From an uncultured Pseudomonadales bacterium (lineage in GTDB: Bacteria > Pseudomonadota > Gammaproteobacteria > Pseudomonadales > Cellvibrionaceae), in NCBI GenBank assembly GCA_938048505.1, contig CALIUX010000032.1, forward strand, positions 1 to 7,508: a DNA stretch of 7,508 nucleotides, in the 5' to 3' direction. Made by a program: the position numbers and the translations under genes. Positions 1-6,256 of this stretch are shown piece after piece; the first letter of the stretch is position 1, and each line of letters starts with the position of its first letter. The notes below the pieces were generated by a model. The model was given only the letters and a program-made list of their open reading frames with translations, was not told the DNA's origin and made no database searches.

Positions 1-1259
1 CACCGGCTCTGGCGCCCAACCCGCCCGTAAAAACAGCAAAATAATGCCAGTACTGCCGCAAACGACAACCAAAAGCCCGTTTGCCGCCACGCAAAGGGCT
101 CAATGACCGTGACACCCAAAAACACCCAAGCCAACGCATGCAGCCGGCTAATGCGCACCCCCATAAAAGACGCGATATTGAGCAAAAAGACCGCCAGTAA
201 AGCTCGCTGTGTAGGAATCGGCAAGCCTGCCAGCAGTGCATACCATACGGCAAATGCAACGGAGAATAGCGGCGGCATAATACGGTAGAGTGTTAAGGTG
301 CGATAAGGGAATAGCCAAACCAGTATTCGAACAAACGCTAACCCCAGCACAAAGCCCACACCAGCGATAAGACCAATGTGTAACCCAGAAATAGCGAGTA
401 AGTGAATCGTGCCCGTTGCCTGTAAGACCTCCCAATCTCGGCTGGTCAGTGCGTTCTTATCACCAAGTAATAAGGCTTGAAAAAAGCGGGCATATTCACT
501 GTTAGAATCATGATTAAGCTGCTGTTTAAGCCGATGGCGAAACCCATCAAGCAATGAATATAAAGCATGAGACTCAAACCCGCTTACTTGATGAGCACCA
601 TCTAAGCCAGAAAGGTATCCCGTCGCAACCACGCCCTGCCCCAGTAACCATGCACCATAATCAAAGCCACCAGGGTTGACCATGCCTCTCGGGCGCCGGA
701 GCATCACTGTCGCTTGCCACGTTTGCCCAACCATCAAAGTAGGAGGTGAATACCAAGAAAGGTTAATGGTGCGTGAAACTAAATGATCATCACCTTGAGC
801 GTCGTCTTTGACTATGGCCTGAAAACGCGTCGAACGCCTAGCCTTGGATTGATCAGCCTCATTGAAAATAGCCTTTATAGTAAACACCAATACACTTTGT
901 GTTTTATCACGCGCTAAAGGCAATTGCGCTTCAAGCACGCCGCCAAGCCTAGCCGCTCCTAGCGCTGCACTCACTGAAAAGATACTCATCACAATTAAGA
1001 TTTTCAGCGATGCTGGGTGCGTGAAGAGCCGTAAAAACCGCCTAATAGATACATGTATAGGTGAAGTGTTTACCAAGGCAATGCAAGATGGAACCGCCAA
1101 CCATTGCCTATCATGGCGTATGTAACGAAATAGCCAAGACAATAGCGTCAAAGATAAAAAACAGACTGCAATAGGAAACCAAAAATGCGGTAACGCAGCA
1201 TAGTAAACAATATGCCCAAACCCAAAACTAGCTAAAACCAACAACAATATGACTGACAC
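1..1259 (-). CDS. comEC: ComEC/Rec2 DNA internalisation channel, N-terminal part (runs off left edge)
   Basis: ComEC is the inner-membrane channel that passes single-stranded DNA into the cytoplasm during natural transformation. I translated this strand by hand and found one frame open from the GTG at 1259 to base 1, about 419 codons with no stop. Residues 1-20 are hydrophobic (VVSVILLLVLASFGFGH-like), with further N-terminal membrane segments. Residues ~95-260 hold a soluble region typical of the DUF4131 part. Around residues 283-296 lies the family hallmark GTIHLLAISGLHIGL, followed by LPIPTQRALLAV and a membrane region with WRQTGFWLSFAAVLAL. Family members are usually 700-850 residues, so the C-terminal membrane and metallo-beta-lactamase-like parts lie outside the window. 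Start choice: GGAG at 1266-1269 lies 6 bases before the GTG at 1259. An in-frame GTG at 1271 is possible, and an in-frame TAA lies just upstream. There is no frameshift in the visible part. Identity is secure from the motif; competence of the organism is inferred. Confidence 0.93.
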   Translation of the reverse strand, partial: MSVILLLVLASFGFGHIVYYAALPHFWFPIAVCFLSLTLLSWLFRYIRHDRQWLAVPSCIALVNTSPIHVSIRRFLRLFTHPASLKILIVMSIFSVSAALGAARLGGVLEAQLPLARDKTQSVLVFTIKAIFNEADQSKARRSTRFQAIVKDDAQGDDHLVSRTINLSWYSPPTLMVGQTWQATVMLRRPRGMVNPGGFDYGAWLLGQGVVATGYLSGLDGAHQVSGFESHALYSLLDGFRHRLKQQLNHDSNSEYARFFQALLLGDKNALTSRDWEVLQATGTIHLLAISGLHIGLIAGVGFVLGLAFVRILVWLFPYRTLTLYRIMPPLFSVAFAVWYALLAGLPIPTQRALLAVFLLNIASFMGVRISRLHALAWVFLGVTVIEPFAWRQTGFWLSFAAVLALFCCFYGRVGRQSR

Positions 1260-1269
1260 AACCTTCTCC
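1260..1269 (-). promoter_or_regulatory. Ribosome binding site of comEC
   Basis: Read on the minus strand, GGAGAAGG precedes the GTG at 1259, with GGAG at 1269-1266 and 6 bases of spacing. This decides the start: there is no ATG in this frame between the upstream in-frame stop and the first membrane segment. The alternative GTG at 1271 has no comparable purine-rich site. Confidence 0.55.
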
Positions 1270-1338
1270 ACATTCCGTGTGTTATAAAGTCTAAGCGAGC
1301 TGCCTTGCTCATTTTGATGGGCATTATGTTAGAGAGAA

Positions 1339-1367
1339 TTTGTAATGAATGCTATACAGCTATTCAA
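1339..1367 (-). promoter_or_regulatory. Possible sigma70-type promoter for comEC
   Basis: On the minus strand, TTGAAT (1367-1362) is separated by 17 bases from TACAAA (1344-1339), about 80 bases upstream of the comEC GTG. Spacing is ideal and the -35 is good, but the -10 is a weak match. The whole 1272-1492 stretch is AT-rich, so chance matches are likely. I saw no equally good candidate for the DUF2062 gene on the plus strand. Confidence 0.25.
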
Positions 1368-1492
1368 TTTGATGACATTTAGGGTCATAATAAAGGTTAA
1401 ATAATTAGGCGATAGAATAATAAAAGCGATGTGCTAGTCAGGTACATCCATTCTGAGAACATCACTATCTTATGCTGTACTGTTAACGCCTC

Positions 1493-2005
1493 ATGCCACG
1501 CAAGTTTATTCAACGCTGGTCACCCGATCCTAAAAGTATTCGTGAAAACTCTCGCTTACGCTTTTTAGGTGAAATTCTTTATAACCCAGAGCTGTTCCAC
1601 CTAACGCGTCGATCCGTTTCGGTGGCCTTTTTTGTTGGGTTCTTAATTTGCTTTTTTCCTTTGCCTATCGGGCATATTTTTTTAGCGGCCTTTGCTGCGG
1701 TCTATTTTCGCTGCAATCTCCCGATCACCTTTGTTGTGGTCATGATCAGTAACCCGCTGACATTTGCTTTTATCTATTATTATGCATACTTAGCCGGTAG
1801 CTGGATCTTGCAATCTCCACCATCTGAATTTGAATTTGAGTTGTCATGGAATTGGGCAAAAGGCTTTTTTAAAGAAGCCTGGCTACCCATTGTGATTGGC
1901 AATATTGCTTTTGGCCTTGTTTCTAGTATTGGCAGCTACGCTCTCATACAAGGCATTTGGCGCTGGAGTGTTAACCATCGCTGGAAAAAGCGTAAGCTTC
2001 GATAA
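1493..2005 (+). CDS. DUF2062 domain membrane protein
   Basis: This is a 170-residue inner-membrane protein of the DUF2062 family, whose function is unknown to me. The N-terminus MPRKFIQRWSPDPKSIREN, followed by LRFLG, closely resembles the family start (basic, then a PDP motif), which supports the ATG at 1493 although no clear Shine-Dalgarno site precedes it. Hydrophobic segments lie at about residues 42-71 (SVSVAFFVGFLICFFPLPIG) and 79-106 (FVVVMISNPLTFAFIYYYAYLAG), containing the family-typical P-L-P-I-G and S-N-P-L-T elements. A third segment is at about 131-153. The tail (WKKRKLR) is strongly basic and probably cytoplasmic. Length is usual for the family. The gene is divergent from comEC and convergent with lolE, an arrangement I recall from other gammaproteobacteria. 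No role in lipoprotein release or competence can be claimed from position alone. Confidence 0.88.
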   Translation: MPRKFIQRWSPDPKSIRENSRLRFLGEILYNPELFHLTRRSVSVAFFVGFLICFFPLPIGHIFLAAFAAVYFRCNLPITFVVVMISNPLTFAFIYYYAYLAGSWILQSPPSEFEFELSWNWAKGFFKEAWLPIVIGNIAFGLVSSIGSYALIQGIWRWSVNHRWKKRKLR

Positions 2006-2038
2006 ATCGTTTTTATCCTCTCTTCCTAAGACTGAAAA

Positions 2039-2145
2039 ATATCGCAACTATTTATATTCTAACCATTCATATTACTTATATTCCAACCATTCATATTGCA
2101 ACGACTCATATTACAACTGTTTTATTCCAACTATTCATATCGCAA
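2039..2145 (-). repeat. Degenerate 15-bp tandem repeats overlapping the lolE 3' end
   Basis: Read on the minus strand, the block splits into units with consensus TTGNAATATGAATNG. Unit 1 is 2145-2131, which encodes LRYE plus the lolE stop. Unit 2 is 2130-2117, unit 3 is 2116-2102, unit 4 is 2101-2087. A 24-base fused pair is 2086-2063, followed by unit 7 at 2062-2048 and a partial unit at 2047-2039 whose nine bases (TTGCGATAT) equal the start of unit 1. On the plus strand, 2052-2075 and 2076-2099 are 24-base tandem copies differing at two positions. Most of the lolE/DUF2062 intergenic space consists of this block. No hairpin with a T-tract typical of an intrinsic terminator is visible here. 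Confidence 0.75.
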
Positions 2146-3408
2146 GGTCACGGCAGGGTCAACACGGCTCGCTCGCCAAGCTGGGTAAAGCGTTGCCAAT
2201 AAACATAAAACCATCGCCGTTAAAAAGACCTGTTGAATATCTTGCCAGACAATATGCGCAGGCAAATACGTTAGCGGGTAAACGTCAGACTCTAAAAAGT
2301 GCAGGCCAGTTAACCATTCAAAAAATCGCATGATATCGCCCACCACTAATGATAACGCCACACCAAACAGCACACCTAAAGCTGCTCCAACAAAGCCAAT
2401 CACAGCGCCTTGCACAACAAAAATCGCCATAATGGTGTAAGTACTGGCACCTAATGTGCGTAATATCGCAATCGCGCCTTGTTTTTCGACAACAACCATA
2501 ATGAGCGTCGAGACAACATTAAAAGCGGCTATACCCACAATCAATGACATCAACAAACCCACTAAGCGCTTTGACATATGAATAGCGTGGTACAAATTGC
2601 CGTGAGTGCGTAACCAACTATTACCGTAGTAACCGGCACCTAAGTCCATTACCACATCCCAGACTACGGTTTGCGCATTAAATAAATCATCGACTTTCAA
2701 GCGCAACCCCGTCACACGGCCCAAGTGTGCAAACGCCTTGGCTGATTCTAACCCCATAAGCGCCAGTTTGGTGTCCACTTCAGTACCTGTTTCGAGTATT
2801 GCTGCAACATGTGCATAACCAATTTGCGGGGCAGCCTGTGTATTTTTGACATCGGGCACGATGACCATGACATCATCACCAACTGTAATATTCAGCTTCT
2901 TGGCAATGCCTAACCCTAAAATCAGTGCATTGGATGTATTGTTTAATACTGCCAATTGATCAGCATCAAGGTAGCGCGATAAGTCTGAAACACGCTGCTC
3001 TGCCGCCACATCAATGCCATAAATACCAACGGGCTCAGCTTTATTGGCAACACCAATCAATGCTTTGATTTCAACAAAAGGCGCTGCGGCGACCACGTTC
3101 GGATTTTGCTCGATGTACTGCTGCACGGCAGGCCAATCTTCAATGCCTTGTCGATGATAAACCGACGCCTGCGGGAGCAGGTTCAAAATACGCTCGCGCA
3201 GTTCTTTATCAAAGCCGTTCATAATAGACAGCACAACAATCAGCAGACCAACGCCTACAATTAAGCCCATCATGGAAACACGTGATAGGAATGCAACCAA
3301 CAAATTACGCTGGCGCGCGCCCACATAACGTAACCCAATAAAGAAAGGGATTAGCTGAGTCATTTTATTGAAAAAGGTGATTTTGCGGGTAGGTATGTCA
3401 TCAGGCAT
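2131..3408 (-). CDS. lolE: Lipoprotein-releasing ABC transporter permease LolE
   Basis: This is a membrane subunit of the LolCDE complex, which extracts outer-membrane lipoproteins from the inner membrane and hands them to LolA. It has the FtsX/MacB-type layout: a first membrane helix at about residues 44-64 ending in SIMNGFDKELRERIL, a periplasmic domain at ~65-280, then three helices near 281-306, 325-355 and 392-411. It is called LolE, not LolC, because it has the SWLRTHGNLYHAIHM stretch and FLESDVYPLTYLP near the C-terminus, like E. coli LolE. It also lacks the proline-bounded hook seen in the upstream paralogue. The ATG at 3408 lies 4 bases after the lolD stop, suggesting translational coupling. 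Met16 (3363) aligns better with the usual family N-terminus (MTQLIPFFIGLRY) and would give 410 residues; neither start has a strong ribosome site. The C-terminus VTLRYE is normal for the family. Confidence 0.92.
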   Translation of the reverse strand: MPDDIPTRKITFFNKMTQLIPFFIGLRYVGARQRNLLVAFLSRVSMMGLIVGVGLLIVVLSIMNGFDKELRERILNLLPQASVYHRQGIEDWPAVQQYIEQNPNVVAAAPFVEIKALIGVANKAEPVGIYGIDVAAEQRVSDLSRYLDADQLAVLNNTSNALILGLGIAKKLNITVGDDVMVIVPDVKNTQAAPQIGYAHVAAILETGTEVDTKLALMGLESAKAFAHLGRVTGLRLKVDDLFNAQTVVWDVVMDLGAGYYGNSWLRTHGNLYHAIHMSKRLVGLLMSLIVGIAAFNVVSTLIMVVVEKQGAIAILRTLGASTYTIMAIFVVQGAVIGFVGAALGVLFGVALSLVVGDIMRFFEWLTGLHFLESDVYPLTYLPAHIVWQDIQQVFLTAMVLCLLATLYPAWRASRVDPAVTLRYE

Positions 3409-3412
3409 AACG

Positions 3413-4114
3413 TTAGCTCGCCGCCGCTTGATGGGCCGGTAACGCGTGAAGCTGACCTGCTTTAAGCTCTAACACACGGTCTAAATGGCCCGCTAAAGAC
3501 AGGTCATGCGTGACCACAACAAAGGCCGTAGCCAATTGCTGGCTAAGCTCTAGCATGAGTTCTCTCACTGCGAGTGCGTTGTCACTATCAAGGTTGCCCG
3601 TGGGTTCATCCATCAAGACACAGGCAGGGTTACAAGCCAGTGCACGGGCAATAGCCACACGCTGACGCTCGCCACCGGATAATTCTCCCGGTTTATGCTC
3701 TAAGCGATCACTCAAACCCACACGCGCTAATAAAGACTTTGCCTTTTCATAGGCCGCTTTTTTAGGCTCGCGCGCAATGAGCAACGGCATGGCGGTATTT
3801 TCGAGTGCCGTAAATTCACCCAATAAATGGTGAAACTGATAGACAAAACCGAGGTGCTGATTACGCATACGGCCGCGCGCATTGTCACCTAGCGCAGAAA
3901 ACGGCTGCCCTTGCATAAAGACTTCACCGGCAGTGGGTTGATCAAGACCGCCTAAAATATTCAAAAGCGTCGATTTGCCGGCACCCGATGCCCCCACAAT
4001 TGCCGTTTGAGTGCCTGCTTCAATTTGTAACTGTAGATCGTGCAAAACCTTTACCGAAAGGTTTCCTTCGCCATACACTTTGGCGACATCACGGCATTCG
4101 AGAACAACTGTCAT
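3413..4114 (-). CDS. lolD: Lipoprotein-releasing ABC transporter ATP-binding protein LolD
   Basis: This is the cytoplasmic ATPase that powers LolCDE-dependent lipoprotein release. At 233 residues it matches E. coli LolD in length. All ABC motifs are intact: Walker [10 protein letters not shown] at 41-49, Q-loop Gln93 (VYQFHHLL), signature [15 protein letters not shown] at 145-159, Walker B CVLMDE at 165-170 with the catalytic Glu170, D-loop GNLD at 173-176, and switch His203 in VVVTHD. The [19 protein letters not shown] region is typical of the LolD/MacB/FtsE group, and the flanking LolC and LolE permeases fix the identity. The ATG at 4114 is preceded by AAGG with 6 bases of spacing. The stop is 4 bases from the first possible lolE start. 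Unusually, 139 bp separate it from lolC, so translational coupling to lolC is absent and a separate promoter is conceivable. Confidence 0.97.
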   Translation of the reverse strand: MTVVLECRDVAKVYGEGNLSVKVLHDLQLQIEAGTQTAIVGASGAGKSTLLNILGGLDQPTAGEVFMQGQPFSALGDNARGRMRNQHLGFVYQFHHLLGEFTALENTAMPLLIAREPKKAAYEKAKSLLARVGLSDRLEHKPGELSGGERQRVAIARALACNPACVLMDEPTGNLDSDNALAVRELMLELSQQLATAFVVVTHDLSLAGHLDRVLELKAGQLHALPAHQAAAS

Positions 4115-4253
4115 GGGGTACCTTAACTTATAACTTGTAACGTTTAGCTAACTAGCCTGCAACGTTTAGCGTTTAATTTTTAGAGCTTTATAGTTAGGCT
4201 TACGCACTACTGACTCAGCACTTCAACCCTACCTAAAAGCATCATTAGGCGAT
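4115..4253 (-). other. 139-bp lolC-lolD gap with a short direct repeat
   Basis: This AT-rich spacer lies inside the lol operon and has no ORF of note. It carries AACGTTTAGC twice, at 4139-4148 and 4161-4170 (period 22), and a near copy AACGTTAGC sits at 3409-3417 across the lolD-lolE junction. On the minus strand a TTGCAG is followed after 17 bases by a poor -10, so an internal lolDE promoter is possible but not shown. I see no intrinsic terminator, so cotranscription with lolC remains plausible. Confidence 0.5.
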
Positions 4254-5498
4254 CTAAATATCGTAACGCAATGCTTCAGCAGGTGCGATCTGACTCGCCC
4301 GGTAAGCAGGGTAAGCGCTTGCTAACGCACTCACAATCAATGCACCAGAACAGACAAGAAGCGTATCTTGCCAGCGCCATTGTGATGGCAAGTTTGTAAC
4401 AAAATAGACTGTTGGATCAAACAATTGTAAACCCAACATTTGTTCAAACGCCGCAACGATGTTCGAGATACTCAGTGCACCGGCAACCCCAAAAAGCGCA
4501 CCCAGTAAAACACCGACCACACCAAGCGTTAAGCCTTGCACCATGAATACACCCACAACGCCACGGGACGAGAACCCCATCGTACGCAATACCGCAATAT
4601 CACTGCGTTTTTCAGCAATCATCATAATGAGGCTCGTCACAATGTTAAACGCCGCAACAGCAATAATGATTCCGAGCAAAAAGCCTACAACGGTCTTTTC
4701 CATTTTGACGGCTTGAAATAAATGCCCTTGGGTCGCAGTCCAATCCGTGACATCAGTAGACTGACCTAAGTCAGAGCGCAGACGCTTAAGAATGCTAGGG
4801 GCTTGATAAATATCGGCCGTCTTTACGCGTAGGCCTTGGCTGGCATTACCTAAACGCAATAGCTTTTGCCCATCACGCAGGTGAATAAAAATACGCTGCT
4901 GATCGCTTTGCGCACCGGTATTGTACGTTCCCACAAGCGTAAAACGCCGGCTACGCGGGAAGACACCCGCAGGCGTAATATTCAGCTCTGGCAAGGTTAA
5001 GGTGACTTTATCGCCAATATTTAAGCCTAAAAAGTGAGCAAGTAAGCTGCCCATCACCACATTATATTCACCGGCTCTTAGCTGGTTCATCAAGCCGTGT
5101 GTCATAAAGGCATGCACATCAGAAACGGCGGGCTCTAGTGCAGGGTCAATACCGAGTATTTCAACACCCCGCGCATTGCCTGCAAAGACCAGTAAGCCAG
5201 TTGTTTTCACAAACGGCGCCAAGCCTTCAATACCCTCAGTACCGTGAAGCTGAGCAATGAAGGCATCCGAGTCTTGCAGCCCTTCATTGGGTTCAATAAA
5301 ACCGTGGGGAACTGTGCGCAAGATGCGTTCTTTCAACTCGCGGTCGAAGCCATTCATGACTGACAGCACAACAATCAGTGCAAATACACCAATCGCCATC
5401 CCTAAGAAGGCAAACAAGCTCACAAATGAAATGAACGCGTTACGACGTTTGGCGCGTAAATAACGCCAACCAATTAAAAAAGATAAAGAACTTTGCAT
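4254..5498 (-). CDS. lolC: Lipoprotein-releasing ABC transporter permease LolC
   Basis: This is the second membrane subunit of LolCDE and the one expected to dock LolA. With the start at 5498 it has 414 residues. The first membrane helix is at about 27-48 and ends in LSVMNGFDRELKERIL. The periplasmic domain follows, then helices near 268-292, 314-342 and 378-396. Residues 174-186 (ITPAGVFPRSRRF) match the LolA-binding hook of E. coli LolC (FTPMGRIPSQRLF) in prolines, Gly, Arg and Phe. QGHLFQAVKMEK and EKRSDIAVLRTMG are also LolC-like, and the C-terminus is EALRYDI. The reading frame extends upstream to an ATG at 5633, but those 45 residues have no counterpart in the family, while MQSSLSFLIGWRYLR aligns with the usual N-terminus. 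The ribosome site of the 5498 start is weak (AGG about 12 bases away). It is the first gene of the lol operon. Confidence 0.93.
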   Translation of the reverse strand: MQSSLSFLIGWRYLRAKRRNAFISFVSLFAFLGMAIGVFALIVVLSVMNGFDRELKERILRTVPHGFIEPNEGLQDSDAFIAQLHGTEGIEGLAPFVKTTGLLVFAGNARGVEILGIDPALEPAVSDVHAFMTHGLMNQLRAGEYNVVMGSLLAHFLGLNIGDKVTLTLPELNITPAGVFPRSRRFTLVGTYNTGAQSDQQRIFIHLRDGQKLLRLGNASQGLRVKTADIYQAPSILKRLRSDLGQSTDVTDWTATQGHLFQAVKMEKTVVGFLLGIIIAVAAFNIVTSLIMMIAEKRSDIAVLRTMGFSSRGVVGVFMVQGLTLGVVGVLLGALFGVAGALSISNIVAAFEQMLGLQLFDPTVYFVTNLPSQWRWQDTLLVCSGALIVSALASAYPAYRASQIAPAEALRYDI

Positions 5499-5520
5499 GC
5501 GTGCATTAGACCTAATTCCC

Positions 5521-5537
5521 TTGCTTGGGACAAGCAA
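5521..5537 (-). promoter_or_regulatory. Inverted repeat in the lolC leader
   Basis: TTGCTTG (5521-5527) and CAAGCAA (5531-5537) form a perfect 7-bp inverted repeat with a 3-base spacer, ending 22 bases before the lolC ATG. It could be a small leader hairpin or a protein-binding site. There is no T-tract on the lolC side, so it does not look like a terminator. It lies inside the 45-codon upstream extension that I consider non-coding. Confidence 0.45.
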
Positions 5538-5553
5538 CAAATCGCTCAGCAGG

Positions 5554-5559
5554 AATATA
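5554..5559 (-). promoter_or_regulatory. Possible -10 element for lolC
   Basis: On the minus strand this reads TATATT, about 55 bases upstream of the lolC ATG, within the near-palindrome GGATATATTCC. No good -35 is found 16-18 bases upstream, so support is weak. A start site here would leave the TTGCTTG/CAAGCAA repeat in the mRNA leader. Confidence 0.2.
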
Positions 5560-5707
5560 TCCGCAACGAAAAGCCAAAATACCGGTTGCGAATACGGCAC
5601 AACACGTTTTAATAAGTGGGGTAGCACACACAAAAGTTAACCTACAAGGCGATTCACCCATGCAACTGCGTTGAGGCGTGATAAGGTAAAAACATGCTAT
5701 TTATCGC

Positions 5708-5713
5708 TATAAT
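5708..5713 (+). promoter_or_regulatory. Perfect -10 box (TATAAT) ahead of the small secreted-protein gene
   Basis: TATAAT lies 106 bases before the ATG at 5820. No convincing -35 is found: GGTAAA sits at the right distance, and TTGAGG at 5671-5676 is too far away. It may need an activator or may be a chance match in an AT-rich region. A transcript from here would carry a leader of roughly 100 bases including the inverted repeat at 5735-5755. Confidence 0.35.
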
Positions 5714-5734
5714 CAGGTGTATTTCATCTATTCA

Positions 5735-5755
5735 CTGTACAAACTTAACGTACAG
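5735..5755. promoter_or_regulatory. Inverted repeat CTGTAC-N9-GTACAG, possible operator
   Basis: CTGTAC (5735-5740) and GTACAG (5750-5755) are perfect inverted half-sites. Their centres are 15 bases apart, which would place them on roughly opposite faces of B-DNA rather than on the same face. The repeat sits 21 bases downstream of the TATAAT and 64 bases before the ATG at 5820. It could be a repressor site or a small leader stem. The spacing does not fit a LexA box, which needs eight bases between CTGT and ACAG. Confidence 0.4.
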
Positions 5756-5819
5756 CATGTGAACGTACCAATACTAGACATATCCAAGATCAACACAAAA
5801 GAACATAAAAGGAACCGCC

Positions 5820-6119
5820 ATGAAAACTGCTCAGTATCTCATTTGCTTTTTTGCAACCTTGACCTTCAGTGGCCATGTGATGGCTAACAATGACCGAGGA
5901 GGTGATGTCGTCAGTATTCCACTCGGTCAGCAAGGCGATCAATGGGGTGTCTCACGCCCCAAAACAGGCCTCAGTAAAGATCAAGTGCTTGACCGCTACG
6001 GTTCTCCGCTTGAGCGCAGTGGGCCGATTGGTTCACCCGCCATCTATACTTGGCACTATGAGCAATTCAAAGTCTACTTTGAGAACAACAGAGTGATTCA
6101 TAGCGTGGTCACACGCTAG
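5820..6119 (+). CDS. Small secreted SmpA/BamE-like protein of unknown function
   Basis: A 99-residue protein with a clear Sec signal peptide: Met-Lys-Thr, hydrophobic core at about residues 6-18 and a likely cleavage after VMA (residue 22). The Cys at residue 9 is in the hydrophobic core, not at a cleavage site, so this is not a lipoprotein. The mature part is about 77 residues. Its C-terminal half (SKDQVLDRYGSPLERSGPIG, then an aromatic WHYEQFKVYFENNRVIHSVV) resembles small SmpA/OmlA (BamE-like) domains, where a short helix with a G-x-P turn precedes a W-x-Y strand. Relatives I recall in gammaproteobacteria are mostly labelled hypothetical, with no established role. AGGA at 5810-5813 is 6 bases from the ATG, a strong ribosome site. 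It is divergent from lolC and 137 bp upstream of mscS in the same direction. It is not BamE itself, which is a lipoprotein; function is unknown. Confidence 0.8.
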   Translation: MKTAQYLICFFATLTFSGHVMANNDRGGDVVSIPLGQQGDQWGVSRPKTGLSKDQVLDRYGSPLERSGPIGSPAIYTWHYEQFKVYFENNRVIHSVVTR

Positions 6120-6164
6120 AACGCCGGCACATCTTAAAGCTGCACCACCACCTCAATTAAGACC

Positions 6165-6208
6165 AGCGCTACACCTTCACGTATTGTTTAATCTGATGGT
6201 GTAGCGTT
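6165..6208. repeat. Inverted repeat between the SmpA-like gene and mscS
   Basis: CGCTACACC (6167-6175) and GGTGTAGCG (6198-6206) are perfect 9-base complements around a 22-base loop. A G-T pair and an A-T pair extend the stem to 11. The downstream side is TATGGTGAG, not a T-tract, so it is not a canonical Rho-independent terminator. It starts 45 bases after the upstream stop and ends 48 bases before the mscS GTG. It may be a leader structure for mscS, a weak terminator or RNA-processing signal, or an operator. Confidence 0.6.
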
Positions 6209-6256
6209 ATGGTGAGTCGCTTCCGATTCCTCTATACCTCCACCCGAGATTAAACC

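Noticed and set aside
148..435. 95-codon minus-strand ORF overlapping the comEC region
   Set aside because: It is in another frame of comEC; the true frame over the same bases encodes the ISGLHIGL hallmark without interruption.
862..1125. 87-codon plus-strand ORF
   Set aside because: It lies antisense within the continuous comEC frame and has no recognisable domain or ribosome site.
1..1259. Possible comEC pseudogene, as no ATG-started frame covers it
   Set aside because: Hand translation shows one uninterrupted frame from a GTG; the absence of an ATG and the window edge explain the impression.
2003..2020. Intrinsic terminator after the DUF2062 gene (GATAAA/TTTATC)
   Set aside because: The stem is only 6 bp and all but one pair is A-T, with no following T-tract; too weak to annotate.
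2039..2145. CRISPR-like array
   Set aside because: The units are contiguous, degenerate and about 15 bp, with no unique spacers or cas genes.
1896..2333. Plus-strand ORF with a repetitive YSNHSY-type peptide
   Set aside because: The peptide repeats come from translating the 15-bp DNA repeats; the rest overlaps DUF2062 and antisense lolE.
5735..5755. LexA (SOS) box
   Set aside because: CTGT and ACAG are separated by 13 bases, not the 8 of the gammaproteobacterial LexA site.
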